Source: Nemertoderma westbladi
Taxonomy: Eukaryota; Xenacoelomorpha; Nemertodermatida; Nemertodermatidae
Assembly (NCBI GenBank): GCA_032718475.1
Contig: JAUCBJ010008550.1
Span: forward strand, 1-59,968
DNA: 59,968 nt
Reading direction: 5' to 3'
Position 1 is the first letter of the stretch; every line of letters begins with the position of its first letter. Under the pieces are notes generated by a model, which made no database searches, was not told the DNA's origin, and was given only the letters and a program-made list of their open reading frames with translations. The position numbers and the translations under genes are program-made. This document shows, piece by piece, positions 13,601 through 23,501 of the stretch.

Positions 13601-16600
13601 AGTGCTTACACACCATACAAAGGTAAGTGTTTGCACACCATACACAGGTAAGTGCTTACACACCACACACCCAGTGCGTTCTTACCATATACAGGTAAGT
13701 GCTTACACACCATATACAGGTAAGTGCTTACACACCATACACAGGTAAGTGCTTACACACCATACACAGGTAAGTGCTTACACACCATACACCAAGTGCT
13801 TACGCACCATATACAGGTAAGTGCTTACACACCACCATACACAGGTAAGTATGCTTACACACCATACACAGGTAAGTGCACCTACACCATACACAGGTAA
13901 GGGCTTACACACCATACACCAAGTGCTTACACACCATACACATGTAAGTGCTTACACACCATACACCAAGTGCTTACACACCATACACAGGTAAGTGCTT
14001 ACACACCAAACACAGGTAAGTGCTTACACACCACACACCCAGTGCTTTCTTACCATATACAGGTAAGTGCTTACACACCACACACAGGTAAGTGCTTGCA
14101 CACCATACACAGGTAAGAGCTTGCACACCATACACCAAGTGCTTACACACCGTACACAGGTAAGTGTACTTACACACCAATACACATGTAAGTGCTTACA
14201 CACCATACACCAAGTGCTTGCACACCATACACAGGTAAGTGCTTACACACCAAACACAGGTAAGTGCTTACACACCATACACAGGTAAGTGCTTACACAC
14301 CATACACCAAGTTCTTACACACCATACACAGGTAAGTGCTTACACACCATACAAAGGTAAGTGTTTGCACACCATACACAGGTAAGTGCTTACACACCAC
14401 ACACCCAGTGCTTTCTTACCATATACAGGTAAGTGCTTACACACCATATACAGGTAAGTGCTTACACACCATACACAGGTAAGTGCTTACACACCATACA
14501 CAGGTAAGTGCTTACACACCATACACCAAGTGCTTACACACCATATACAGGTAAGTGCTTACACACCACCATACACAGGTAAGTATGCTTACACACCATA
14601 CACAGGTAAGTGCACCTACACCATACACAGGTAAGTGCTTACACACCATACACAGGTAAGGGCTTACACACCATACACCAAGTGCTTACACACCATACAC
14701 AGGTAAGTGTACTTACACACCATACACATGTAAGTGCTTACACACCATACACCAAGTGCTTACACACCATACACAGGTAAGTGCTTACACACCAAACACA
14801 GGTAAGTGCTTACACACTATACACAGGTAAGTGCTTACACACCATACACCAAGTGCTTACACACCATATACAGGTAGGTGCTTACACACCACCATACACA
14901 GGTAAGTGTGCTTACACAATACACAGGTAAGTGCTTACACTACATACACAGGTAAGGGCTTATACACCATACACCAAGTGCTTACACACCATATACCGGT
15001 AAGTGCTTACACACCATACACAGGTAAGTGCACCCCCACCATACACAGGTAAGTGCTTACACACCATACATAGGTAAGGGCTGCTTACACACCAGACACA
15101 GGTAAGTGCTTACACACCATACACAGGTAAGGGCTGCTTACACACCAGACACGGGTAAGTGCTTACACACCATACACAGGTAAGTGCTTACACATCATAT
15201 ACAGGCAAGTGCTTACACACCATACACCAAGTGCTTACACACCATATACAGGTAAGTGCTTACACACCATACACAGGTAAGTGCACCCCCACCATACACA
15301 GGTAAGTGCTTACACACCATACACAGGTAAGGGCTGCTTACACACCAGTCACAGGTAAGTGCTTACAAACCTTACACAGGTAAGTGCTTACACACGATAC
15401 ACGGGTTAAGTGCTTACAAACCATACACAGGTAAGTGTTTGCACACCATACACAGGTAAGTGATTACACACCATACACAGGTAAGTGTTTGCACACCATA
15501 CACAGGTAAGTGATTGCACACCAAACACAGGTAAGGGTTTGCACATCATACACAGCTAAGTGTTTGCACACCATACACAGGTAAGTGTTTACACATCATA
15601 CACAAGTAAGTGTTTACACTCCATACACAGGTAAGTGTTTGTACACCATACACAGGTAAGTGATGACACACCATACACAGGTAAGTGTTTGCACACCATA
15701 CACAGGTAAGTGTTTGTACACCATACACAGGTAAGTGATGACACACCATACACAGGTAAGTGTTTGCACATCATATACAGGTAAGTGTTTGCACACCATA
15801 CACAGGTAAGTGTTTGCATACCATACACAGGTAAGTGATTACACACCATACACATGTAAGTGTTTGCACACCATACACAGGTAAGTGATTGCACACCAAA
15901 CACAGGTAAGGGTTTGCACATCATACACAGGTAAGTGTTTGCACATCATATAAGGTAAGTGTTTGCATACCATACACAGGTAAGTGTTTGCACACCATAC
16001 ACAGGTAAGTGTTTGCATACCATACACAGGTAAGTGATTACACACCATACACAGGTAAGTGTTTGCACACCATACACAGGTAAGTGATTGCACACCAAAC
16101 ACAGGTAAGGGTTTGCACATCATACACAGGTAAGTGTTTGCACATCATATAAGGTAAGTGTTTGCATACCATACACAGGTAAGTGTTTGCACACCAAACA
16201 CAGGTAAGTGCTTACACACCATACACAGGTAAGTGCTTACACACCATACACCAAGTTCTTACACACCATACACAGGTAAGTGCTTACACACCATACAAAG
16301 GTAAGTGTTTGCACACCATACACAGGTAAGTGCTTACACACCACACACCCAGTGCTTTCTTACCATATACAGGTAAGTGCTTACACACCATATACAGGTA
16401 AGTGCTTACACACCATACACAGGTAAGTGCTTACACACCATACACAGGTAAGTGCTTACACACCATACACCAAGTGCTTACACACCATATACAGGTAAGT
16501 GCTTACACACCACCATACACAGGTAAGTATGCTTACACACCATACACAGGTAAGTGCACCTACACCATACACAGGTAAGTGCTTACACACCATACACAGG

Positions 16601-19600
16601 TAAGGGCTTACACACCATACACCAAGTGCTTACACACCATACACAGGTAAGTGTACTTACACACCATACACATGTAAGTGCTTACACACCATACACCAAG
16701 TGCTTACACACCATACACAGGTAAGTGCTTACACACCAAACACAGGTAAGTGCTTACACACTATACACAGGTAAGTGCTTACACACCATACACCAAGTGC
16801 TTACACACCATATACAGGTAGGTGCTTACACACCACCATACACAGGTAAGTGTGCTTACACAATACACAGGTAAGTGCTTACACTACATACACAGGTAAG
16901 GGCTTATACACCATACACCAAGTGCTTACACACCATATACCGGTAAGTGCTTACACACCATACACAGGTAAGTGCACCCCCACCATACACAGGTAAGTGC
17001 TTACACACCATACATAGGTAAGGGCTGCTTACACACCAGACACAGGTAAGTGCTTACACACCATACACAGGTAAGGGCTGCTTACACACCAGACACGGGT
17101 AAGTGCTTACACACCATACACAGGTAAGTGCTTACACATCATATACAGGTAAGTGCTTACACACCATACACCAAGTGCTTACACACCATATACAGGTAAG
17201 TGCTTACACACCATACACAGGTAAGTGCACCCCCACCATACACAGGTAAGTGCTTACACACCATACACAGGTAAGGGCTGCTTACACACCAGACACAGGT
17301 AAGTGCTTACAAACCTTACACAGGTAAGTGCTTACACACGATACACGGGTTAAGTGCTTACAAACCATACACAGGTAAGTGTTTGCACACCATACACAGG
17401 TAAGTGATTACACACCATACACAGGTAAGTGTTTGCACACCATACACAGGTAAGTGATTGCACACCAAACACAGGTAAGGGTTTGCACATCATACACAGC
17501 TAAGTGTTTGCACACCATACACAGGTAAGTGTTTACACATCATACACAAGTAAGTGTTTACACTCCATACACAGGTAAGTGTTTGTACACCATACACAGG
17601 TAAGTGATGACACACCATACACAGGTAAGTGTTTGCACACCATACACAGGTAAGTGTTTGTACACCATACACAGGTAAGTGATGACACACCATACACAGG
17701 TAAGTGTTTGCACATCATATACAGGTAAGTGTTTGCACACCATACACAGGTAAGTGTTTGCATACCATACACAGGTAAGTGTTTGCACACCATACACAGG
17801 TAAGTGTTTGCACACCATACACAGGTAAGTGTTTGCACACCATACACAGGTAAGGGTTTGCACACCATACACAGGTAAGTGTTTGCACACCATACACAGG
17901 TAAGTGATTGCACACCAAACACAGGTAAGGGTTTGCACATCATACACAGGTAAGTGTTTGCACATCATATAAGGTAAGTGTTTGCATACCATACACAGGT
18001 AAGTGTTTGCACACCATACACAGGTAAGTGTTTGCATACCATACACAGGTAAGTGATTACACACCATACACAGGTAAGTGTTTGCACACCATACACAGGT
18101 AAGTGATTGCACACCAAACACAGGTAAGGGTTTGCACATCATACACAGGTAAGTGTTTGCACATCATATAAGGTAAGTGTTTGCATACCATACACAGGTA
18201 AGTGTTTGCACACCATACACAGGTAAGTGTTTGCATACCATACACAGGTAAGTGATTACACACCATACACAGGTAAGTGTTTGCACACCATACACAGGTA
18301 AGTGATTGCACACCAAACACAGGTAAGGGTTTGCACATCATACACAGGTAAGTGTTTGCACATCATATAAGGTAAGTGTTTGCATACCATACACAGGTAA
18401 GTGATTACACACCATATACAGGTAATTGTTTGCAGACCATACACAGGTAAGTATTTGCACACCATCATAAACATTATAATTATAGTTTATAATTACATAC
18501 CTCTTTAGTTTATTTAAATTTAAATTATTAAGTTATTAATTATTAAGTTATTAATTATTAAGTTATTAATTATTAATTTATTAATTATTACGTTATTAAT
18601 TATTAAGTTATTAATTATTAAGTTAGTAATTATTAAGTTATTAATTATTAAGTTATTAATTATTAAGATATTAATTATTAAGTTATTAATTATTAAGTTA
18701 TTAATTATTAAGTTATTAATTATTAAGTTATTAATTATTAAGTTATTAATTATTAAGTTATTAAGTTATTAATTATTAAGTTATTAATTATTAAGTTATT
18801 AATTATTAAGTTATTAATTATTAAGTTATTAATTATTAAATTATTAAGTTATTAATTATTAAGTTATTAATTATTAAGTTATTAATTATTAAGTTATTAA
18901 TTATTAAGTTATTAATTATTTAAATTATTAAGTTATTAATTATTAAGTTATTAATTATTAAGTTATTAATTATTAAGTTATTAATTATTAAGTTATTAAT
19001 TATTAAGTTATTAATTATTAAGTTATTAATTATTAAGTTATTAATTATTAAGTTATTAATTATTAAGTTATTAATTATTAAGTTATTAATTATTAAGTTA
19101 TTAATTATTAAGTTATTAATTATTAAATTATTAAGTTATTAATTATTAAGTTATTAATTATTAAGTTATTAATTATTAAGTTATTAATTATTAAGTTATT
19201 AATTATTAAGTTATTAATTATTAAGTTATTAATTATTAAGTTATTAATTATTAAGTTATTAATTATTAAGTTATTAATTATTAAGTTATTAATTATTAAG
19301 TTATTAATTATTAAGTTATTAATTATTAAGTTATTAATTATTAAGTTATTAATTATTAAGTTATTAATTATTAAGTTATTAATTATTAAGTTATTAATTA
19401 TTAAGTTATTAATTATTAAGTTATTAATTATTAAGTTATTAATTATTAAGTTATTAATTATTAAGTTATTAATTATTAAGTTATTAATTATTAAGTTATT
19501 AATTATTAAGTTATTAATTATTAAGTTATTAATTATTAAGTTATTAATTATTAAGTTATTAATTATTAAGTTATTAATTATTAACTTATTAATTATTAAG

Positions 19601-21333
19601 TTATTAATTATTAAGTTATTAATTATTAAGTTATTAATTATTAAGTTATTAATTATTAAGTTATTAATTATTAAGTTATTAATTATTAAGTTATTAATTA
19701 TTAAGTTATTAATTATTAAGTTATTAATTATTAAGTTATTAATTATTAAGTTATTAATTATTAAGTTATTAATTATTAAGTTATTAATTATTAAGTTATT
19801 AATTATTAAGTTATTAATTATTAAGTTATTAATTATTAAGTTATTAATTATTAAGTTATTAATTATTAAGTTATTAATTATTAAGTTATTAATTATTAAG
19901 TTATTAATTATTAAGTTATTAATTATTAAGTTATTAATTATTAAGTTATTAATTATTAAGTTATTAATTATTAAGTTATTAATTATTAAGTTATTAATTA
20001 TTAAGTTATTAATTATTAAGTTATTAATTATTAAGTATGCGAAAAACGAAGTTGGATCAGCGCAAAATTGTCGAACACGGAAATAATATGGCTGATGTGA
20101 TGAAAACTGGAACCATGACTCACGATATCGTCAATGATCTGCAAGATAGACAAATGGATCTTAATGATAAGTTGATCAGGTACAAAGATTTATATATTTG
20201 AATATCAACTGTTACGACTTAAGGTTATGTTTTATATATTTATCTAACAGTATGGTTACTAACCGAATTTCTAATGTATCGCTGATATTTTCATGTATTG
20301 GAAGAAAATAATAACTCAAATCATATAAAGTACACATCCTTTGAGGTAGACTAGACAGACATGTCTTTATTGCAAAGATTAATAATTGTGTGGCCTGACA
20401 ACAAATTACATAATTCATAATAATTAATAAATCATAATTTTACATAATTATAATCACAAATTTTCTACCAGTTATTGTACTTTGTTTGGATTTATTCCTA
20501 AATTACTTTTGTTGAATTCCGCTATTGGAGATGTTGCGAGCTCATCTATCTACAATGCAACAGCGATATTTCTTCCCAAAATTTGTAGCAACATGTTGAC
20601 AAGTTCCAAGTTGGTTTCAAAAGAACTCAAGTGCTACAATGTGCACTTCGGTAATTGTAAAAGAATAATTATTTTTCAGGATTTCTTGCTTCATGTACAT
20701 AATAGTGTAATTTGCTGTAATCAAGAGATTGGGTTTCTTTATTTGTAGAACGTCTAAAAGAAAGGTTCTCTACACCTTATTATGTAAACTCTTACTGTAA
20801 ATTATATCAAACTCCACCAAAGTTCCTATGATAATAATGATAAATCAATCGCAGTTGTAATGGATTGATGCAAAGTCATCATCTTTTAAATTTTTGGGGA
20901 TTGGATTAGGACAATTCATTTATTGTATATACTTCTCCATGTTTCTTTCCATAACTAGATTTGATTCAACAAAATAACATATTGTAAAATTAAAATATAA
21001 CAATTTACTTAGCTGTTATTGAACTAATATCATTTATTCTACAGGATTGAGCAGAGTCTGACAGCTATGCAGTCATATTTAGACATATTGCCAGAGATTA
21101 TGCGACAAACTATGAAGGAATCTTTAACGCAATCTCAACATCCCCAACGTCCACCGCACCTTAAAGATTTACGCCGTGATGATAACGTGAAGCCGCAACA
21201 ATTCAACGAGGGGTCGACATCAGGAGAGGTCTACCATCCGCCAATCACGATATCGCAGGACCCGTCCTCGAAAACTCGTATAGAAGGCACTGCTAGTGTT
21301 CCTGAGATCCATTTCAAAAGCAGTATACTCTAA
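1555..21333 (+). CDS. KCNN: Small-conductance calcium-activated K+ channel (SK/KCNN), C-terminal half, five exons
   Basis: This is a plasma-membrane potassium channel opened by Ca2+ through constitutively bound calmodulin. The visible exons are 1555-1690, 4984-5094, 5951-6078, 20036-20179 and 21045-21333 (stop TAA 21331-21333). Joined, they keep one frame: junctions fall in phase 0, 0, 2 and 2. In order they encode the pore helix and selectivity filter (FLSIGYGDF), the end of the pore and S6 (GAGCTALVV), the post-S6 linker ([20 protein letters not shown]), the calmodulin-binding domain ([28 protein letters not shown]), a linker helix (DQRKI) and a coiled-coil C-terminus. These match the SK family block by block. 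The N-terminus and S1-S5 lie outside the window. The frame looks intact, so the gene is probably functional. Its third visible intron is extraordinary (see 6061-20035). Confidence 0.95.
2245..2548. repeat. Foldback (inverted repeat) element rich in TTCGCCCG words
   Basis: The left arm (about 2245-2356) has repeated words such as CAATCTTCGCCCGCGGGCAA and ACCTTCGCCCA. The right arm (about 2455-2548) carries their reverse complements, such as TGGGCGAAGGTTGC and GCGGGCGAAGATTG. The loop contains a reversed single copy of the AGCAGGTTACAG repeat. The arms are themselves built from a short degenerate repeat of about 15 bp. This is a non-autonomous element or a self-inverted minisatellite; no coding capacity. 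Confidence 0.6.
3801..4030. mobile_element. Short MITE with about 19-bp terminal inverted repeats
   Basis: The left end GGGGGTAAACTGGACGCAA (from 3801) is matched by the inverted right end TTGCGTCCAGTTTCCCCCC (4011-4029) with one mismatch. A second, weaker inward copy (GCGTCCAATTTCCCC) lies near 3976. The element is about 230 bp and contains a copy of the AGCAGGTTACAG/AACCAAAACAATAAAC repeat. No open frame. The transposon superfamily is not assignable by eye. Confidence 0.55.
4984..5094 (+). CDS. KCNN: SK exon: end of S6 and start of the calmodulin-binding region
   Basis: The acceptor is TTACAG|GGC and the donor AAG|GTAAGA. The exon is 111 nt, exactly 37 codons. It reads [20 protein letters not shown], then [17 protein letters not shown]. 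This is the most conserved stretch of SK channels: the cytoplasmic end of S6 and the linker that couples calmodulin to the gate. Confidence 0.95.
5095..5950 (+). other. SK intron
   Basis: Bounded by GTAAGA and GTGCAG. It contains a C run at 5469-5482 and, at about 5203-5252, a reversed single copy of the 62-bp repeat seen at 34166 (GGAATGCCTGTTCACCACC...GATCTTCCAC). No exon seen. Confidence 0.8.
5951..6078 (+). CDS. KCNN: SK exon: calmodulin-binding domain core
   Basis: The acceptor is TTTGTGCAG|ATG and the donor is CACAG|GTAAGC. The 128-nt exon reads [42 protein letters not shown] and ends two bases into a codon. It is the helix that binds calmodulin. The last 18 exon bases differ at only one position from the matching part of the first 25-bp unit inside the intron, so this exon end is the apparent seed of the downstream satellite. 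Reading past the true donor gives AGG TAA, a stop. Confidence 0.95.
10711..13333 (+). repeat. Higher-order repeat copy, period 2,623 bp
   Basis: Landmarks in this block reappear 2,623 bp downstream with nearly identical sequence, for example the CCAGTGCGTTCTTACC variant at about 11048 and 13671, and the GATACACGGGTTAAG variant near 12773 and 15396. Earlier landmarks are offset by 3,309 bp (7402 to 10711), and a further partial copy is offset by 1,944 bp (15546 to 17490). The array thus grew recently by duplicating kilobase blocks as well as single units. Confidence 0.8.
13334..15956 (+). repeat. Higher-order repeat copy, period 2,623 bp (second copy)
   Basis: This block is collinear with 10711-13333 and differs by only scattered substitutions. 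Its right part is repeated again, with a 1,944-bp offset, in 16195-18465. Very high identity implies recent unequal exchange or replication slippage. An assembly artefact in the block number cannot be excluded from sequence alone. Confidence 0.75.
18466..18522 (+). other. Only non-satellite stretch of the 14-kb SK intron
   Basis: This AT-rich spacer of about 57 bp sits between the two satellites. It includes CCTCTTTAG (AG at 18506-18507), the only pyrimidine-rich acceptor-like site I see in this intron. It is not followed by GT, and its use would add a short exon that reaches an in-frame TAA in the AT array. Confidence 0.7.
18523..20035 (+). repeat. 15-bp AT minisatellite ending exactly at the SK acceptor
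   Basis: The unit is TTATTAATTATTAAG, roughly 100 copies by length, with a few single-base variants and a few short units that shift the register (for example near 18768, 18840, 18918 and 19126). The final copy supplies the AG at 20034-20035 that precedes the next SK exon. Each unit contains TTAAT, a match to the loose yUnAy branch-point pattern, and an AAG, so the array repeats a weak acceptor-like module. There is no ordinary polypyrimidine tract at the true acceptor. Confidence 0.95.
20036..20179 (+). CDS. KCNN: SK exon: distal calmodulin-binding domain and start of coiled coil
   Basis: The 144-nt exon reads, after completing a split Ser codon, [11 protein letters not shown], then [20 protein letters not shown] and [16 protein letters not shown]. 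It aligns with the SK region that follows the LQAIH motif, up to the C-terminal coiled coil. The acceptor is the last TTATTAAG of the AT satellite and the donor is CAG|GTACAA, a weaker site than the usual GTAAGT. The length keeps the frame with both neighbours (phase 2 to phase 2). Confidence 0.93.
20180..21044 (+). other. Last SK intron
   Basis: It is bounded by GTACAA and TTCTACAG. AT-rich, no exon, tandem repeat or mobile-element end seen. Confidence 0.8.
21045..21333 (+). CDS. KCNN: SK terminal coding exon: coiled coil and tail
   Basis: After the acceptor TTCTACAG it reads [26 protein letters not shown], then a Pro/Gln-rich tail and the stop. The first part corresponds to the SK C-terminal coiled coil that helps channel assembly. 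The tail ([14 protein letters not shown] onward) is not conserved in families I know and is probably lineage-specific. Confidence 0.9.
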
Positions 21334-21735
21334 TTATTTTCAAAATAATTTTTTTAAACACAAGTAATGCACAACTGTTTTCGACTCATACTGTAAGTAA
21401 TGAATAATAGTTTGATTATAAGAGTACAGAATGGATTGATTGGATGCTTGAATGTTAGATTATGTGCCTTTTTGGTTAGCGATATTGGTAATTTTAGGAA
21501 AACCATCAATGGAAATGTAAAGATTTGACTGAAGCCTACAACTGAAATATAATCGTGTAAGTCTGGTAATTTAGCAATATTTATGATGTGTTATGACGAA
21601 GTACGTAAGTTTATTCTAGAATTGATAACATTATTTTTATTTTTTATGTAAAAACTAACACATACAGTAAGTACAGTAGATAATAAACGCGAAATGTTGA
21701 ATACAAATTGATGTTTATGAAATATTACTTTTAAC
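21334..21735 (+). other. SK 3' UTR with possible poly(A) signal
   Basis: AT-rich non-coding sequence follows the stop. An AATAAA at 21682-21687 is a candidate polyadenylation signal. Nothing else is recognisable before the transposon end at 21736. Confidence 0.55.
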
Positions 21736-23317
21736 CCTATTAAACCCGGGGGGGGGGGGGGGGGGGGGTCAATATGACCCCCCCCCCGTGGTTTTTTTAT
21801 TATAATTCTGAAACAAACGCAGTTGGCAATCTGAAATTTTATGACTTTTCCTAAAAATCTATTGTCTTCCTAGTAGTGAAAACCGTTTTCAAAAATATTG
21901 GGTACTTTTCGAGTTATAGCACCATTTTTTAACCCTACTTTTGGCACTTTTTTTGAGACGTTTTTTGAAAATTACATTTCATTAAATATGAATTGTAACA
22001 TCTCTATTTTTGATTTACACCGGTTTTTTGGTGTTAGAAATTGGATGGAATTCATATAAATTGATTTAGAAATTTCAAACTTGTTTTTTTCGGTGGGTGC
22101 CAAATTTTGGTGCCAGCACCAAATTTTGAAATATGTCAATTTTGTAAATTGATTGTTTGAAACTTGTTTTTTACGCAATTGGGGTTTTTTGGGGTTCTGG
22201 ATTCGATGAAATATATACGAGTTGCACCAAGCGTATCAAACTTGTATTTTTCGGTGCTGTGTGCAAATTTTGGTGCTAGCACGAAATTTTGAAAATCCAT
22301 TCAATAGATAAAATTGCTTGTGACAATTTATTTCTTGCGTTTTAGAGGTTTATGGCTGTTCTGAATTCAATGGAATATATAATTATCGAACTAGACATCT
22401 CAAACTTGTATTTTTCGGATGTGGGTGCAAAATGTGGTGCTAGCACCAAATTTTGAAAACCATCAAATATATCAATTGATTGTGTCACCTTGTTTCTTGC
22501 GTTATACGGGTTTGTGATGGTTCTGAATTCAATGGAATCAGTACAAATTTCATAAGAGTCCTCAAACTTGTATTTTTCGCCGGTGGGTGAAAATTGTTGT
22601 GCCAGCACCAAATTTTGGAAAATATGCAAATTGATCAGTAGATAGTATCACCTTGTTTCTTGCGTTATACGGGTTTATGAGGGTCCTGAATCCGATGGAA
22701 TCAATAAAAACAGCACTGGACATCGCAAAATTGTACTTTTTGGTGATGGGTACGAAATTTGGTGCTAGCACCAAAATTTGCCAAATTACGCCGAAAAATA
22801 CAAGTAGCAATGATCTGGCATATTAGAAACGTATTCCATTAGAATCAGCGCCCTCGAAAACCTGAAAATGTGAATTTATAGCATCGTATAAGTGAATTAA
22901 AAATTTTGTGTTCTAACTGAAAAGTGCTGGTTACTTGTTTTTTTCATTTTTTTCCTACGCAGAGAGGACTAAACAGCCATTTATAGTAATCATATCATTT
23001 TTAAATATTTTCCAATGTATTTTGCACCCCAGAAAACCTGCATTGAAAAATAATTAGCCGAAAATGTAACTTTCAAATTTTGTGAAAATTGTGCACTACT
23101 TGTAATTTTGGTGCTGCAATATAACCACCCCAGTACATTTTTTCGAAATTTTTTTTTCGGTCGGATCCAGACAAGTGATACCTACGTACAAACAAAAAAT
23201 CAGACGTTTTCGTAAATATTTGTAGATTTTAGAGGGGGGGGGGGGGGGGGGGGTCAATATGACCCCCCCCCCGCCCCCGGTATTTGTACAACATTTTATA
23301 GCCCGGTTCTAATAGGG
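21736..23317. mobile_element. piggyBac-like non-autonomous DNA transposon, 1,582 bp
   Basis: Both sides have the tetranucleotide TTAA (21732-21735 and 23318-23321), the piggyBac target duplication. The ends are inverted repeats: CCCTATTAAACCCGGG at left and, read inward from the right, CCCTATTAGAACCGGG. CCC...GGG termini and TTAA targets are piggyBac hallmarks. There is no transposase frame. Just inside each end lies the same block of 20 G, TCAATATGA and 10 C in the same orientation, capable of forming a GC hairpin. The middle holds about five degenerate repeats of about 155 bp. Confidence 0.85.
21995..22805. repeat. About five degenerate 155-bp repeats inside the piggyBac-like element
   Basis: Each unit has, in order, a TTTCTTGCGTT-type start, a GGTTTATG...CTGAATTCAATGGAAT segment, CAAACTTGTATTTTTCGG, GGTGGGTG and GGTGCTAGCACCAAATTTTG. 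The palindrome GGTGCTAGCACC occurs in several units. The short open frames across this block are by-products of the repeat. The units may be transposase-binding or structural repeats. Confidence 0.65.
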
Positions 23318-23501
23318 TTAAGAGATAAACATATACAATCATAAGATATTAAACAATTTTATTACCTTAAAAACCATTGCTGTATATTATCTACTAACTA
23401 CCATCAATAATTCGGAATTATTTGAATTTTATTGAATTTTGTGATTTTGGTTAACGATTTTATGGTTTATAAAACTCAATAAACCTACTGTAGTATATAT
23501 A
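23318..23501. other. AT-rich spacer
   Basis: It lies between the piggyBac-like element and the reverse-transcriptase element. No feature seen. The 5' end of the following retroelement may be in it. Confidence 0.5.

Larger units (their letters stand above)
6061..18465 (+). repeat. 25-bp minisatellite of splice donors (SK intron, about 12.4 kb)
   Basis: The main unit is 25 bp: a CTTAC, TTTGC or ATTAC start, then ACACCATACACAG, then GTAAGTG. Most units therefore contain CAG|GTAAGT, the exact complement of the U1 snRNA 5' end. A 22-bp variant, in which CACAGGTAAGTG is replaced by CACCAAGTG, lacks the donor and is interspersed. Length divided by unit size gives roughly 500 units, most of them donor-bearing; this is an estimate, not a count. 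The first copy overlaps the exon end and the authentic donor. The left half is dominated by CTTAC-type units; TTTGC/ATTAC types form blocks near 9100-10000, 12800-13200, 15430-16190 and 17360-18460. Confidence 0.95.

Noticed and set aside
6061-18465. CRISPR-like appearance (short repeats at regular spacing).
   Set aside because: The units are directly adjacent with no unique spacers, the context is a spliced animal gene and there are no cas genes.
7084-18474. Many open frames of 60-194 codons on both strands of the 25-bp array (for example a 194-codon minus-strand frame at 17558-18142).
   Set aside because: They are forced by the repeat: 25 bp reads through three frames every 75 bp with no stop in the usual unit. 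The peptides (VCKHLPVYG-type) are pure repeat, and the region is an intron of the channel gene.
21972-22810. Minus-strand open frames of 68-95 codons in the piggyBac-like element.
   Set aside because: They are similar to one another because they read across the 155-bp repeats, and no transposase motif is present.
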